DNA of 64,000 bases. Origin: Nitratidesulfovibrio termitidis HI1. GTDB taxonomy: Bacteria; Desulfobacterota; Desulfovibrionia; Desulfovibrionales; Desulfovibrionaceae. Shown one piece after another: positions 14,864-24,462 of this stretch (positions are counted from its first letter, which is position 1; each line of letters begins with the position of its first letter). The translations under genes and the position numbers were made by a program. Where the stretch lies: assembly GCF_000504305.1 (NCBI RefSeq), contig NZ_KI632512.1, positions 3,066,220 to 3,130,219 on the forward strand, written 5' to 3'. A model generated the notes under the pieces. It saw only the letters and a program-made list of their open reading frames with translations, made no database searches and was not told the origin of the DNA.

Positions 14864-16116
14864 TCTCCTTTTTTGTTGATGGGGCTGATGAACAGCCGTT
14901 CATGGGGCTGGCCGGTCTTGCGGGCTCGCTCCAGGATGTCCGTTGTCGTTTGGGGATCACCGGTCAGGGCTTGCAGTTCCTCCTGCAGGGCCGTCTGGTC
15001 GATGGTCTGTCTGCCGGGCATGGACGCCACCCGGAAGCGGTGCCTGCCCGCGGTTATCCAGTCCCGGGCCATGCTGTCGCTTGCCGCCGCGATGCGCTGG
15101 AATGCGGTGCGGATGCGCCCTTCAATGGCCGCGATATCGCCTTCGATGGCGAGTTTGCGCTCCTTCAGGCCTGCGAGATGGTCGAGGTCCGCCGCATGGG
15201 CGGGGCCAAGGTCCACGGGCATGCCGTCAATCCTCATGGGCCGGAACTTGGGGCAGGTGGCGTTGGCGTCGCACCAGTCGCACAGGGGGTGAAACCCTTG
15301 GCAGTACGGGAGGTCGTCAAGCGCCAACTGCCCCGCCTTGACGGCGTTGACGGCTTGCCAGAGGTCGGTGGCCGTGTTGCAGCAGATGCCGAGCATGGTC
15401 CGGTTGGGCGTGTACGGCCCGAAGGTCTTGGCGTCGGCCATGGAGATGGAGAGCACCCAGCCTTCGATGGTCACGCCTTCCGGTGTGCCTGGCAGGTCGA
15501 TGCCAAAGAGCAGACGGGCCGCTTCCGGGAAGGTCTTGCGGGTGAAGACCGGTTGGCCGTCTTCGTCACGCAGCGAGCAGCAGGGGCGATGCCAGGTGCT
15601 CTCCAGCAGGCCGATCTGCCCGTAGAGTTGCACCTCGTTGGAGGTGTAGAGGGTTTCGGGCAGGTGCCCGTTGCTCTTGAGCTCCAGCACCCGAATGACG
15701 GGCGTCGGGGCTTCGTGGATGAGGGTAATGTCGAGATGGGCCTTGATGGGCACGCCGTGGAAGGATGCGCTGATTTCCAGTTGCGGGATGAGGCGGTGAC
15801 CGCTTCTGGTGAGCGCGTCGGTGATCCCGGCCTCCTGCCAGTGGCCTCGATGCAGGGGGAGGTGGCGCTTCAGGATGGAATCGACATGCTGAGGCGGGAT
15901 GGTGTGGGGCTGCGTGCGCGGTGACGCCAGTTTGCGGGCAACCGCCGAGCGCAGGCATTCCGTTGCGGCGCCGATGTCGGACATGCCGACGTAGGTGCTG
16001 CGGTCGCCCAGTTGGGTCTGCGTGGTGTGGATTTCTTGCGCGAGCAGGGATTCGGCGAGGAGGCAGAGAGGGGCCGGCAGTGCCGGAGGCATGGGGGATT
16101 GCGGGGTATCCGTCAT
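14860..16116 (-). CDS. Cas4/RecB-like PD-(D/E)xK nuclease with Fe-S-type cysteines
   Basis: 418 residues from the ATG at 16116 (GGAG 6 nt upstream); longer readings lack support. The nuclease core is visible as RGHWQE (H92), HLDITL (D129) and ELKSNG (E145, K147). One Cys near the N-terminus (C54) and a C-x2-C-x5-C cluster near residue 300 (LCDWCDANATCPKF) match the four-Cys iron-sulfur arrangement of Cas4/AddB-type exonucleases. A C-terminal helical extension follows. Encoded just downstream of the ERF annealing protein, it probably processes DNA ends for single-strand annealing recombination of the element. Confidence 0.82.
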   Translation of the reverse strand: MTDTPQSPMPPALPAPLCLLAESLLAQEIHTTQTQLGDRSTYVGMSDIGAATECLRSAVARKLASPRTQPHTIPPQHVDSILKRHLPLHRGHWQEAGITDALTRSGHRLIPQLEISASFHGVPIKAHLDITLIHEAPTPVIRVLELKSNGHLPETLYTSNEVQLYGQIGLLESTWHRPCCSLRDEDGQPVFTRKTFPEAARLLFGIDLPGTPEGVTIEGWVLSISMADAKTFGPYTPNRTMLGICCNTATDLWQAVNAVKAGQLALDDLPYCQGFHPLCDWCDANATCPKFRPMRIDGMPVDLGPAHAADLDHLAGLKERKLAIEGDIAAIEGRIRTAFQRIAAASDSMARDWITAGRHRFRVASMPGRQTIDQTALQEELQALTGDPQTTTDILERARKTGQPHERLFISPINKKGE

Positions 16117-16186
16117 GGGAGGCTCCATCAAGTGGACGAGGTTCCCCCATGGCGGGGGAATCCCCGCCCTTGGCGTGGTGTGTGGA

Positions 16187-16900
16187 TCAGGCGGTCTCGG
16201 CGTACCGCCACCAGACCTTGCGCTCGGCGTTCCATTTGAACCCGGCAGCAGAGAGCAGTTGCTTGCGGGCAGACGTGTTGCCCGACGCCAGAGTGCAAAG
16301 GCGGCCATCCTGCGCGGTGGCCGTCGAGTAGTTTACCCCATCCAGCCGTGGCAGTGACGCCAGGGCTGGATGTGCTGTTTCTGCGGGCTTGGGCTGTGGT
16401 GTCGTCGGTGATTGGGACGGTTGCTGCGCAGGTGCGGCAGCAGGTTCTTGAGGCCGAGGCTGGCGAGGCGTTCTCTGCCGTGCGGGCCTGTCGCGGGATG
16501 CTGCCTCGCCGTCGTCATCGTCTTCCGTCACCATGCCGAGCATGGCCGAAAGTGCGTACCGGCGGGCATAGGTCATGGCGCTGCCGTATCCCTGCGGGTC
16601 GGCCTTGGGCAGGGGCATGACCAGCAGCGAAGACTGCCACTGGCCGGATTCCGCATGCGTGAGTTTGGTGACCAAGCCGAGGTGCCCGACCTCTGCCGGG
16701 ACCGGGTACTGGGTCACCCAGATGCCGCTGGCCAGCAGCGCATCCCGGCAGGAATCCATGACTGAGTTGAGGGTGGCGTAACGGGACTTGGCGAACGGGT
16801 TCTCACGGTCCTTGATGGCCGGTTGCAGGGTGTGCTGAACGGTAATGAGGGCCTTGGCGAGGTCGGTGACCTCAGGGGAGGTGTACTGAAGGCTGTCCAT
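16187..16900 (-). CDS. ERF-family single-strand annealing protein
   Basis: 237 residues with AAGGAGA before the ATG. The ERF core is clear: NPFAKSRYATLNSVMDSCRD, then SGIWVTQYP and GYGSAMTYARRYALSAMLG, followed by the acidic EDDDDGE. A Pro/Gln-rich linker (about 135-185) leads to a C-terminal segment, LLSAAGFKWNAERKVWW, that resembles an accessory DNA-binding tail. ERF proteins anneal complementary single strands in phage recombination and circularisation. It is first in the minus-strand run that includes the nuclease and the AAA/VWA block. Confidence 0.9.
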   Translation of the reverse strand: MDSLQYTSPEVTDLAKALITVQHTLQPAIKDRENPFAKSRYATLNSVMDSCRDALLASGIWVTQYPVPAEVGHLGLVTKLTHAESGQWQSSLLVMPLPKADPQGYGSAMTYARRYALSAMLGMVTEDDDDGEAASRDRPARQRTPRQPRPQEPAAAPAQQPSQSPTTPQPKPAETAHPALASLPRLDGVNYSTATAQDGRLCTLASGNTSARKQLLSAAGFKWNAERKVWWRYAETA

Positions 16901-17274
16901 GGTGTCTCCTTGAAAAGAGAAAAGCCCTGATACACGGGGTATCAGGGCGGTTTTCGGGAATATCTCCCCAGTATCATAGATGTAATGTATATCTGAAAAG
17001 ATGATGAATGATGCGCCTTACAGCATGGCGGGGCACGATGCCGACTGCCTGTCTAGTCGAGGTAAATGATCCTGAAAACATCGCCGGAACGTACCCTGAA
17101 CTTCGCCCATGAATCGTTGGCGTATTCGTTCAGTTGGAAGTTCGTTTTGTCCTGGGCCAGAATCCAGGTGAGAGAAACCTTTCCGGATGTAGACAATACT
17201 CCTTACCGCTGAAATCATTGTGTGTTTCTATGTGAGCGATGTGCCAGTCGGATGTATGGAGGGCTCTCATGCTG
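16901..17274. other. Intergenic region between the BREX-side genes and the recombination operon
   Basis: It holds a perfect hairpin (16924-16948) in the ERF gene leader and an A/T-rich stretch (about 16970-17010) that probably contains the ERF promoter, though no strong -35/-10 pair is clear. A possible 47-codon minus-strand frame at 17053-17196 starts with TTG. It reads like a genuine protein tail (WILAQDKTNFQLNEYANDSW, FRIIYLD) and may be a gene remnant. Confidence 0.5.
16924..16948. promoter_or_regulatory. Perfect hairpin/palindrome in the ERF leader
   Basis: gccctgata and tatcagggc form a 9-bp perfect stem around a 7-nt loop, ending about 10 bp before the ERF ribosome-binding site. TTTTC follows on the minus strand, so it could act as an attenuator. 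As a palindrome beside the putative promoter it could also be an operator. Confidence 0.5.
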
Positions 17275-19851
17275 CTACTCATTCACCGCAGAGGCGGGGC
17301 GCTTCGCGTATTCTTCACGCCAGTTTTTCAATAAAGTCATGTCGGTCAAAAGATCGTCTGGCTTCGGTAGCTCCACTGGTGATTCTGCTGGCTGTGAGTG
17401 TTCAAACCCGGAATATTTGGTCATGAGCGAATCAAGGAGGTTACAGTCCGCGTCCTTCAATTTGGCCAGATCCTTGAGCCTCAACGTATGGACCGGTCGT
17501 TGGAATCTTTGAACCACCCCGCACAGCAGATCATTTTCAATAGAGCGCTCCACCAACATCCTGAAGTCGCTGCATATCGACTTCAGCAAGATTTCGGCAT
17601 GTTCAAATTCGCCGTTCTCGCTCGCCTTCTTTGCATCCTGATATCGCTGATTCATGAGTGTGTTTAGGGCGGATTTGATGTCACTCTGTGAAAGTGGAAT
17701 GGGGGCTGGCTCTCCGGTACCCCAGTCCGCAGAGCGAATACTCACCACATCGGGCTTGATGGTCTTTTTCTCGGCAAAATGCCTGACCGTTCCCAGCAAG
17801 GACAGGCGGTGAGTAAAGACAATGACCTGTTTATCTTGAGACAACTCGATCAGCCTTTGAACCACGGCCTCTTCATAGCTTTGGTCAAGCGAGGATATTG
17901 GATCGTCAAAGATAAACGGGGCTTGGTTGCTCTTGCCGGTGACGTCGGCCAAAAATGCCGCAATGGAAACGATCCGTTTTTCTCCCTCGCTCAGAACATC
18001 GGCGAGCCCGTTCTGAGAGGCCCCTCGAAGCTGGAGCTTATGAAGGACGCGGCCCTTGGAGACTTTTGATTTCACGAGTTCAACCTTCACCTGAGACGCG
18101 CCGAGGGTCTTGAGTTCCGCGTTGAATCTTTGCACGAACGCATCCGTGATCAGAGCTTCTGCCAGCTCCCCTTTCTTCTGGGACAGGGCTTTGGTGTTGG
18201 TCGACTTCTTGGCTTCCTGAATCTGGTTCAGTAGCTTCAATCGGGCGACTTCTTCATCAATGGCGGCGCGGTGCTCAGACAACCACTTTCTGGCCTGTAG
18301 GCTGTTTAGCTTCTTCTTGATCTCCTCACGATTGTCGCTTTTGGCGTCTTCGTCATATTTTGCCGCGAGTTCACCGAGGCTTTTCGACTGGGCGCTGGCT
18401 TTTTCGATCCATTTCGGTGAGATTAGAGGATCGGGAATGGCTTCTTCGGAATCAATTCTAGGGAGCAGGTCTTTTCTAGCCTGCAGTTGAGCAAAGAAAT
18501 CCGTCACTTGGTTGGCGACTTCATCCTGTGGAATCCCAGCCGCATCGATACGTGTCTTCAGTGTCTCCGATGTCGGTAGCGCCTCGATAGTTTGAGTGGC
18601 GGTCTCGTATTCCTTGGCCGCATCCAATGCGGCTTTCTGCATTTCGCCCTTCACGAAATTTTCGAAGGAGACCAGCCGCTCTTTAGCTGCCTGGGTCAAG
18701 GTCTGGTGGCACAGGACACAACGGGAATCATCAGCAACATTCGGGTACTCGGCCTCTTTGTAAGCAGCCGATACGGAGTAGTTCCGGGCCGCTTCCCATA
18801 ACTCTTTCCAGACATCAGAGCCGAGGCCTTCCAACTCGCTTCCAGAGAACACCTTTTCTGCCGCCGTATCTGCCGCCGCCTTCTTGAGAATCGACCTCTT
18901 CTTGGCAGCAATGATTCGTCGATAATTCTCGTTTGACAATTGTTTCAGATGCTTTTGGGCATCCTGGACCAGGGTGTCGATATGCTGTTTCTGCCTTCTC
19001 AGCTGGTTCGCTTTTTCAGTCGGTGCCTGTTCGGTAAGGCGTTGCTGCAGCGTTTGCATCTCGGTTTCGTCAGTGCTGCCGAACGAACAATGCTTGTCAA
19101 TATCCTGGGGGCTGGTCTTGGCGCTGATGGCTTCGTACCAGATGCCTTCAGGAGTTACCTTCTTGTCACCCAGGATATTCGGCTTTTTGGACTGGTGCCG
19201 GGTGGCCTCGGCGTCCAAGGCCGATGCGACTTTTTCGCATGCGAGGATGAGCGAGCTGAAGAACGATAGAACCGGCGGTTCGTATCTCACCTCGTCTTCG
19301 CTGCTGACAAAGACCTTGCCGAACGAGGTGTCGAAAATATCAACGCTATTGAGATCATCGCAGATCCCTTGTCCTGACCACGTGTGACTCTTCGGAATGC
19401 CGTCCTGCTCAAACGAAATGCAGGCTTTCTGTACGGCAGAGCCGGGCTTAAAGACGTTGCGGTGGAGGGTACCTGTCTCGCGGGCTCCGCATGCATGTTT
19501 GAGGAGTCTGACATAACCGGATTTTCCTGACCCGTTGTTGCCATAGACAATCGTGATATTGCTCTTGCCAAACTCAAGTGGCTTTTTCGGAGCAAGGGCG
19601 TTTACTCCTTCGACTCCACTGATTGAACACAAACGCAGGGAGCCTGCTGCGCCCTGGGCGAACGCGGCAGCAGGAAAGGAACAGGTCGTTTTGGACGGCT
19701 TACAGTCGGCTTCTTGCTGACACAGGGTTGCGAGCTCAGAGACATCGTTGTCAGTAAGCGCAGACTGCTGAAGTAATCGATTCGCCGCAATCTGGAGCCA
19801 CTGGGCGCGCTCTGAAAACCATTTGGCCAGTGATGCCGATATCCCGCTCAT
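17275..19851 (-). CDS. RloC-like AAA ATPase with zinc-hook and anticodon-nuclease-type C-terminus
   Basis: 858 residues from the ATG at 19851 (GAGGGGG upstream). An AAA_13/Rad50-like ABC ATPase is split by a long coiled coil: Walker A YGNNGSGKS (103-111), a zinc-hook-type CVLC (378-381) at the coiled-coil tip, ABC signature LSEGEKR, Walker B FIFDDPISSLD and an H-loop FTHR. The C-terminal region contains R764-x3-E768 and H818 (EHSQ), matching the Arg-x3-Glu...His triad known from the PrrC/RloC tRNA anticodon nucleases. It follows brxL by 23 bp. PrrC and RloC guard restriction systems; here it would back up BREX. The nuclease assignment rests on the triad pattern. Confidence 0.75.
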   Translation of the reverse strand: MSGISASLAKWFSERAQWLQIAANRLLQQSALTDNDVSELATLCQQEADCKPSKTTCSFPAAAFAQGAAGSLRLCSISGVEGVNALAPKKPLEFGKSNITIVYGNNGSGKSGYVRLLKHACGARETGTLHRNVFKPGSAVQKACISFEQDGIPKSHTWSGQGICDDLNSVDIFDTSFGKVFVSSEDEVRYEPPVLSFFSSLILACEKVASALDAEATRHQSKKPNILGDKKVTPEGIWYEAISAKTSPQDIDKHCSFGSTDETEMQTLQQRLTEQAPTEKANQLRRQKQHIDTLVQDAQKHLKQLSNENYRRIIAAKKRSILKKAAADTAAEKVFSGSELEGLGSDVWKELWEAARNYSVSAAYKEAEYPNVADDSRCVLCHQTLTQAAKERLVSFENFVKGEMQKAALDAAKEYETATQTIEALPTSETLKTRIDAAGIPQDEVANQVTDFFAQLQARKDLLPRIDSEEAIPDPLISPKWIEKASAQSKSLGELAAKYDEDAKSDNREEIKKKLNSLQARKWLSEHRAAIDEEVARLKLLNQIQEAKKSTNTKALSQKKGELAEALITDAFVQRFNAELKTLGASQVKVELVKSKVSKGRVLHKLQLRGASQNGLADVLSEGEKRIVSIAAFLADVTGKSNQAPFIFDDPISSLDQSYEEAVVQRLIELSQDKQVIVFTHRLSLLGTVRHFAEKKTIKPDVVSIRSADWGTGEPAPIPLSQSDIKSALNTLMNQRYQDAKKASENGEFEHAEILLKSICSDFRMLVERSIENDLLCGVVQRFQRPVHTLRLKDLAKLKDADCNLLDSLMTKYSGFEHSQPAESPVELPKPDDLLTDMTLLKNWREEYAKRPASAVNE

Positions 19852-19874
19852 GTTATTCCCCCTCAGGCTTCCCA

Positions 19875-21923
19875 CTAGTGTTTAATGAACGTCACCTCAA
19901 ACGCCTTGCATGGGCGGTATTGCTGCAGTCGATTGGCGAAGGCAAAGGCATCGTTCATCTCATAGTGCTGAAAGATGTCGAGGCCGCGATCCAGGGAGAT
20001 TTTCCAGCCGTGGTCGGTCACGATGTGGCGGGCGTGGATAGTGCCGGTACCGTCGAATTCCCAGGTGAAATTCACGCCAACGCTGCTGGCGGACTCCTTC
20101 ATCTTCTCGAAGTTTTCCCTTTGTTGTTCGCCTTTGAATTCATCTTCCGTCGTTACCAGATGTACGGACACTTCCTCATCCGGAGCCTTGTGCTTGACCA
20201 CTGTTTCCAAAAATTCCATGAAGTTGCGCATCTGGTAAAACAGGCGGATGTACGGGTCGGTGACGGTGATTGCGGTCGCGCCCTTGAGATACGGGCCGAG
20301 CAGCGTATCGAAGGAAAGGCCCTTCTGGTTCTCCTGGAATGTGAGGTGTTTTTCTTTGAGGGCAGGCTCGGCTGGGGCCAGGGGGGCGGATGGACTTTGG
20401 GGCGAGTCCGGTTGCGCAGCTTCCAAGATTTCCCCGTCTTCACTCGCGGCAATGGCCTTGTGGTAGTAGTTGGGGTACTCCTCTTCTTCGAGCGTGGTGA
20501 CCGGCTTGTCCTGTCCGTCCGTACCTCGATAGGTAAAGCGGACGTTTCCGTAGGTGGAGTCGATGCGCATCAGTTGGTCTTTGACGCGCTTGCGGCCTTC
20601 AATCGCGAATCGTAGCAGTTCCTCGACCTCTTCCGTGGTCGCCCCACCATGCGGGAAAAGTATCTTCATCAAGCCGGAGAATGTCTTGTTGATACCATCG
20701 CGGTCCCGTGTCGAGATATCGGAGGAGAGGGAGAAGTGCTCCTTGTAGCGGTCCGAGTAATCGTGGTTGCGTAGCGAGCGGAGGATCTCAGCCAGGTAGT
20801 CCACCACGAATCCGTAATCGCTGGAGAACATCTCACCCCGAATGATGTCGACCTCCCAGCCGGGGATATAGAAATGAATTCGGTCAAGAAACGCGGAGTC
20901 ATAGAACTTTTCGGGCAACTCGCAGAACAGGTCCGAGTGCTTGAGCATGTAGGCCACAGTGTGCTGGGTGTTGCCCACGAACACCATGGATGCCTCCGCT
21001 CCCAGCGTTTCGACGCCTCGCGAGAAGGACTTATTGGCCATGTAGTTCTTCATGATATCGACTAGGGCCTTGTCCACGCGCTTTTGCTTTCCAGCAAACT
21101 CGTCGAAGGCAACGCAATCCCAGTAGCCAACCAGGCCAATTTTTCCGGAAGAATTGTTCACGAACAGTTTGGGAACCGTAACCTCGCCACCGGAGATCAG
21201 GATGCCGTGCGGCGAAAACTCAGAGTAAATGTGTGATTTACCTGTCCCCTTGGGGCCAAGCTCGATCAGATTGTAGTTGCGCTCGCAAAAAGGGATCAGG
21301 CGGACAAGCTGGGTCAGCTTGCTGCGCTTGCCGAACCTCTCCGGATTGAAGCCGATGCTTTGCACCAGCAGGTCGATCCACTCGTCGGTGGTGAATCGTT
21401 TGCGGGCCTCAACGTAACCGTCGAAATCGAAATGTGAGAGTTGGATCGGTTTAAGGCTCGACAGTATCCAAGGGCTGGCATTTTTGTCTTCGGTGAATTC
21501 GTACTCGATATCAGCGATACACCACACGCCGCTAACCAGAAGTTTGGGGTAGGCCTTGACCGTAGCTGAGCCTACCAGCACCTTTTTGATGCCGAGATTG
21601 GAAAACTCCGCCTCATAGACATCCTTCTTCTCATTCAGGTCAACGCTGATTTTGTCGATGACCTTGTAGCGCCCCTTTTCCTTGATGTTCGAGCGGACCA
21701 ATCCGGCTTCATTCCGGTGCACGTAATGCTTGGCAAGGATATCCTTCACCGTTTCGATGCCAGTCTGGATGGTAGGTTCATCGCTGGTGGCGCAGTACTG
21801 GCCCAGCAGGTATTCCAGTACGTAGGAGGGGACGATGGCGTTGCCCTTGACCGTCTTGACGAGGTCTTTGCGGACAACGAGTCCCGGAAAGTGTGTGTTG
21901 ATTTTCTGGTCAAGCTTGTTCAT
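19875..21923 (-). CDS. brxL: BREX type 1 protein BrxL (Lon-like ATPase)
   Basis: 682 residues. Walker A GPKGTGKSH is near residue 225 and a Walker B-like VAFDEFAG follows about 45 residues later, then the AAA core. The N-terminal part (MNKLDQKINTHFPGLVVRKD) and the C-terminal Lon-protease-like region (VSVHLVTTEDEFKGEQQ..., KAFEVTFIKH) match BrxL of type 1 BREX. BrxL forms DNA-binding AAA+ rings and is needed for phage defence, not for methylation. It lies 13 bp after pglZ. Confidence 0.92.
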   Translation of the reverse strand: MNKLDQKINTHFPGLVVRKDLVKTVKGNAIVPSYVLEYLLGQYCATSDEPTIQTGIETVKDILAKHYVHRNEAGLVRSNIKEKGRYKVIDKISVDLNEKKDVYEAEFSNLGIKKVLVGSATVKAYPKLLVSGVWCIADIEYEFTEDKNASPWILSSLKPIQLSHFDFDGYVEARKRFTTDEWIDLLVQSIGFNPERFGKRSKLTQLVRLIPFCERNYNLIELGPKGTGKSHIYSEFSPHGILISGGEVTVPKLFVNNSSGKIGLVGYWDCVAFDEFAGKQKRVDKALVDIMKNYMANKSFSRGVETLGAEASMVFVGNTQHTVAYMLKHSDLFCELPEKFYDSAFLDRIHFYIPGWEVDIIRGEMFSSDYGFVVDYLAEILRSLRNHDYSDRYKEHFSLSSDISTRDRDGINKTFSGLMKILFPHGGATTEEVEELLRFAIEGRKRVKDQLMRIDSTYGNVRFTYRGTDGQDKPVTTLEEEEYPNYYHKAIAASEDGEILEAAQPDSPQSPSAPLAPAEPALKEKHLTFQENQKGLSFDTLLGPYLKGATAITVTDPYIRLFYQMRNFMEFLETVVKHKAPDEEVSVHLVTTEDEFKGEQQRENFEKMKESASSVGVNFTWEFDGTGTIHARHIVTDHGWKISLDRGLDIFQHYEMNDAFAFANRLQQYRPCKAFEVTFIKH

Positions 21924-21936
21924 CAGTGCCAGTCCC

Positions 21937-24453
21937 TTAAAGGTCGAAGTCGCTGGTAAATGAACGTCGCATCAAGTACCGGAGCGACTTGTATTCCTTG
22001 TAATGCGAAGTCCCGGCGTGCTTCTCCTCCAGTCGCAGAGTGACTTCCTGGCCGTTCGCCTCATCGGCCTTGCGGGTCAGCACAAAGCGCACCTGCAGTT
22101 CTCGTTTCCGGGGATTGTCCGCGCTCAGATCAAAGATCAGGTCATGGCTGTCGGAGATCAGGTCGCCTGCCTCGGTGTAGATGCCAGCCCGCAGCACTCG
22201 TGGCTGAATCTTGTCCGTCACCGGCCCGGTCTGGTACATGGTCACCGCCAGTTGGCCGGAGGTAATCACCGAACTGGCCCCGCGCAGGATGTCCACCTCA
22301 ACGGCGGTGACATCGCTCTGGCGCTTCTTGTTAATCTTGAGCACCGGGATCACCACCTCCTGCAACGAGGCCCCGCCATGAACAAAGCGGCTGCCGGAAC
22401 CCTTTAGCCGCAGGCGGTTGATCGACTTGGGAATCTGCACCTCCACCTCACCGGCAAGGCCAAGCTGCTCGGGGGTGAACTTGTGCAGGCTGGATGCCTC
22501 AGTAAGCCCTTTGCCAAGCACGAAGCGGCGGTCCCGGAACAGAATCTGGTCGCCCTCGGCATCGACCCCGGAAAAGTCGCTCTCGTCGATGGCGCGGTTC
22601 TGGTAGATGAAGCCATGGTCCGAGGTCACCAGCAAGTTGTTGGCGTTGGCCCCGGTCAGCTTCTTGATCAGGCGAATCAGCTCCTGCAGGGTTTCTTCCA
22701 CTGCCTCGAAAACCCGTTCCTCGGATTCCCGCTTGTCGCCGGTGGCGTCGATGCGGTTGTGGTAGACGTAGATCACGTCGTGATCACGCACCAGCGCCCG
22801 GCAGTCGTCCCCCTTCATGGCCATCAACTCGTCGACCTTGCAGGCGGTAGCCCGTTGACTGATTGCCTGTCCAAGGATCTTGATGCGGTTGGCCGTTCCC
22901 TGGGAGCTTTGCCCATCCACCAGCACGGTGCCGGTTTCGTTGTAGGCAATCGCCAGATCCTTGTTGGGCAGAAGCGCCGCCATACCGAGCTGGGTGTAGC
23001 TGGGCAACATCGAAAGCGCCGGTTCCAGTTCGGCGCTGTAACGGTCCTCTTGGCGGATTAGGCTCAGCAGTTCATCGCCGACCTCGTAGCGCATGGCATC
23101 GGAGATGATCACGCAGACCTTGTTGTCCTTGCGCAGGAACGGCCGGACCCAATGCTCGAAAAACTCCTTCTGCTTGCGCACGGGAAAGGCTTCCCACTTC
23201 GATGCCGCATCCACGAAGGTCTGGAAACGGTCGCCCAGCTTCAACAGGTAGTTGTTGGAATAGAGGTTTTCGATCTGATCGGTCAGGCTGCCCATCAGCG
23301 ATGCCTGTCCCGACATGCGCACATGGTAGGTGAACTTACGGTAGAGCTGATCGAGCAGATACCAGAAGCGGCTGTAGCGCTGCACGCCTTCGGCCAGACT
23401 TTCCATGGTCAGATTGGCTTCGCCCAAGGCGTGGGTGAACTGGGCGGCGTAGTCGACCGCCTCGTATAAATGCCGGTATTCGCGATACCAGTGGCCTTGT
23501 CGCCGCTGGCGAACCCAGATCGCCACGTCTCCGCTGGAGACCGTGCGGGCTGCCACCGCCCGTACCAGATCACTGATGATCTTCTGGTCGATCAGGCGGA
23601 AGTAATCCAGCTCGATCAACTCGCGGAAATCCCGCTTGGCCAAATCCTGTTCAATACCAAGGACCTCGGCGCATTCCCCCGAGAGGGTTTCGAAGCCGCC
23701 TTCGAACTGACGGCTGTCCTTCCAGCGCTTGAGAAACACTAGCGCGTCACCGGTCAGCTTCACTTGGTTCTCGGCGCCCCCACCACCCACAGTCATCGCA
23801 TAGCAGGACTTGAACAACTCGATGGCGAAGTCGCGGATGCCCGGCTCGTCGGACTTGTAACCATAGCAGCGGGTCATCTGTTCCCAGAGGAAACCGTCCA
23901 GGCTGCACCGAGCGATCAGTTTGATCTTCTCGTCCCGGCTGTCGGCCAGTTCCTGCAGCAGGTTTTCCACCACCGCATCCATGCGTGGCTCGCTACCGGT
24001 GCATACCGCCAGCATCTTCAGGCGAATCTGCCCGGTGGTGTCATCCGCTTTCAGCAGCTTCTTGAGGGTGTCCTTGCGCTTGATCGCCTGAAAGAACTCC
24101 GCATGGGCCTGCACCACATCCGTGAACTCCAGGCCGAGCTCCAGTTCGGACAGCCAGATGGCCACCTGATCGGTGCGGAACTCGCCGTGGGCCAATTGTA
24201 CATCCAGCAGCCAGTTATCCAGATCGGCGGGCTGAGGGCCTTCCCGGTAGAGCAGGAATTTCTGTTCCGGTTGCTCGCGCAGCAGTCGGTACTTGATGCC
24301 GTACTCGTTGTTGGTCAGCTTCAGCTTCTCGACGCCGGGCAGTTGAAGCGCCTCGAAATCGTCGCGCAACTCCTGCTTGGAGTCGTACCAGAAGACTATC
24401 CGGTGTCGGTCGAAGAGCTTGGTCAGGGCCTGGGCAATGCGGTCTTCCATCAA
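21937..24453 (-). CDS. pglZ: BREX type 1 alkaline-phosphatase-superfamily protein PglZ
   Basis: 838 residues; the N-terminus is MMEDRIAQALTKLFDRHRIV. The PglZ phosphatase-like core begins near residue 450 with VCVIISDAMRYEVGDELL (metal/nucleophile region) and continues with TQLGMAALLP, YVYHNRIDATGD and VTSDHGFIYQ. PglZ proteins are metal-dependent phosphodiesterase-like core components of all BREX systems. The gene lies 9 bp after pglX and 13 bp before brxL in the same operon. Length is typical for the BREX-1 form. Confidence 0.93.
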   Translation of the reverse strand: MMEDRIAQALTKLFDRHRIVFWYDSKQELRDDFEALQLPGVEKLKLTNNEYGIKYRLLREQPEQKFLLYREGPQPADLDNWLLDVQLAHGEFRTDQVAIWLSELELGLEFTDVVQAHAEFFQAIKRKDTLKKLLKADDTTGQIRLKMLAVCTGSEPRMDAVVENLLQELADSRDEKIKLIARCSLDGFLWEQMTRCYGYKSDEPGIRDFAIELFKSCYAMTVGGGGAENQVKLTGDALVFLKRWKDSRQFEGGFETLSGECAEVLGIEQDLAKRDFRELIELDYFRLIDQKIISDLVRAVAARTVSSGDVAIWVRQRRQGHWYREYRHLYEAVDYAAQFTHALGEANLTMESLAEGVQRYSRFWYLLDQLYRKFTYHVRMSGQASLMGSLTDQIENLYSNNYLLKLGDRFQTFVDAASKWEAFPVRKQKEFFEHWVRPFLRKDNKVCVIISDAMRYEVGDELLSLIRQEDRYSAELEPALSMLPSYTQLGMAALLPNKDLAIAYNETGTVLVDGQSSQGTANRIKILGQAISQRATACKVDELMAMKGDDCRALVRDHDVIYVYHNRIDATGDKRESEERVFEAVEETLQELIRLIKKLTGANANNLLVTSDHGFIYQNRAIDESDFSGVDAEGDQILFRDRRFVLGKGLTEASSLHKFTPEQLGLAGEVEVQIPKSINRLRLKGSGSRFVHGGASLQEVVIPVLKINKKRQSDVTAVEVDILRGASSVITSGQLAVTMYQTGPVTDKIQPRVLRAGIYTEAGDLISDSHDLIFDLSADNPRKRELQVRFVLTRKADEANGQEVTLRLEEKHAGTSHYKEYKSLRYLMRRSFTSDFDL

Positions 24454-24462
24454 TGGCGCTCC

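Noticed and set aside
14779-15924. Plus-strand frame opposite the Cas4-like nuclease
   Set aside because: It is a GC-skew shadow; the minus frame carries the nuclease motifs and Cys cluster.
17018-17218. Alternative 66-codon minus-strand frame near the ERF gene
   Set aside because: Composition is unlike a protein, and another frame of the same strand reads more like one.
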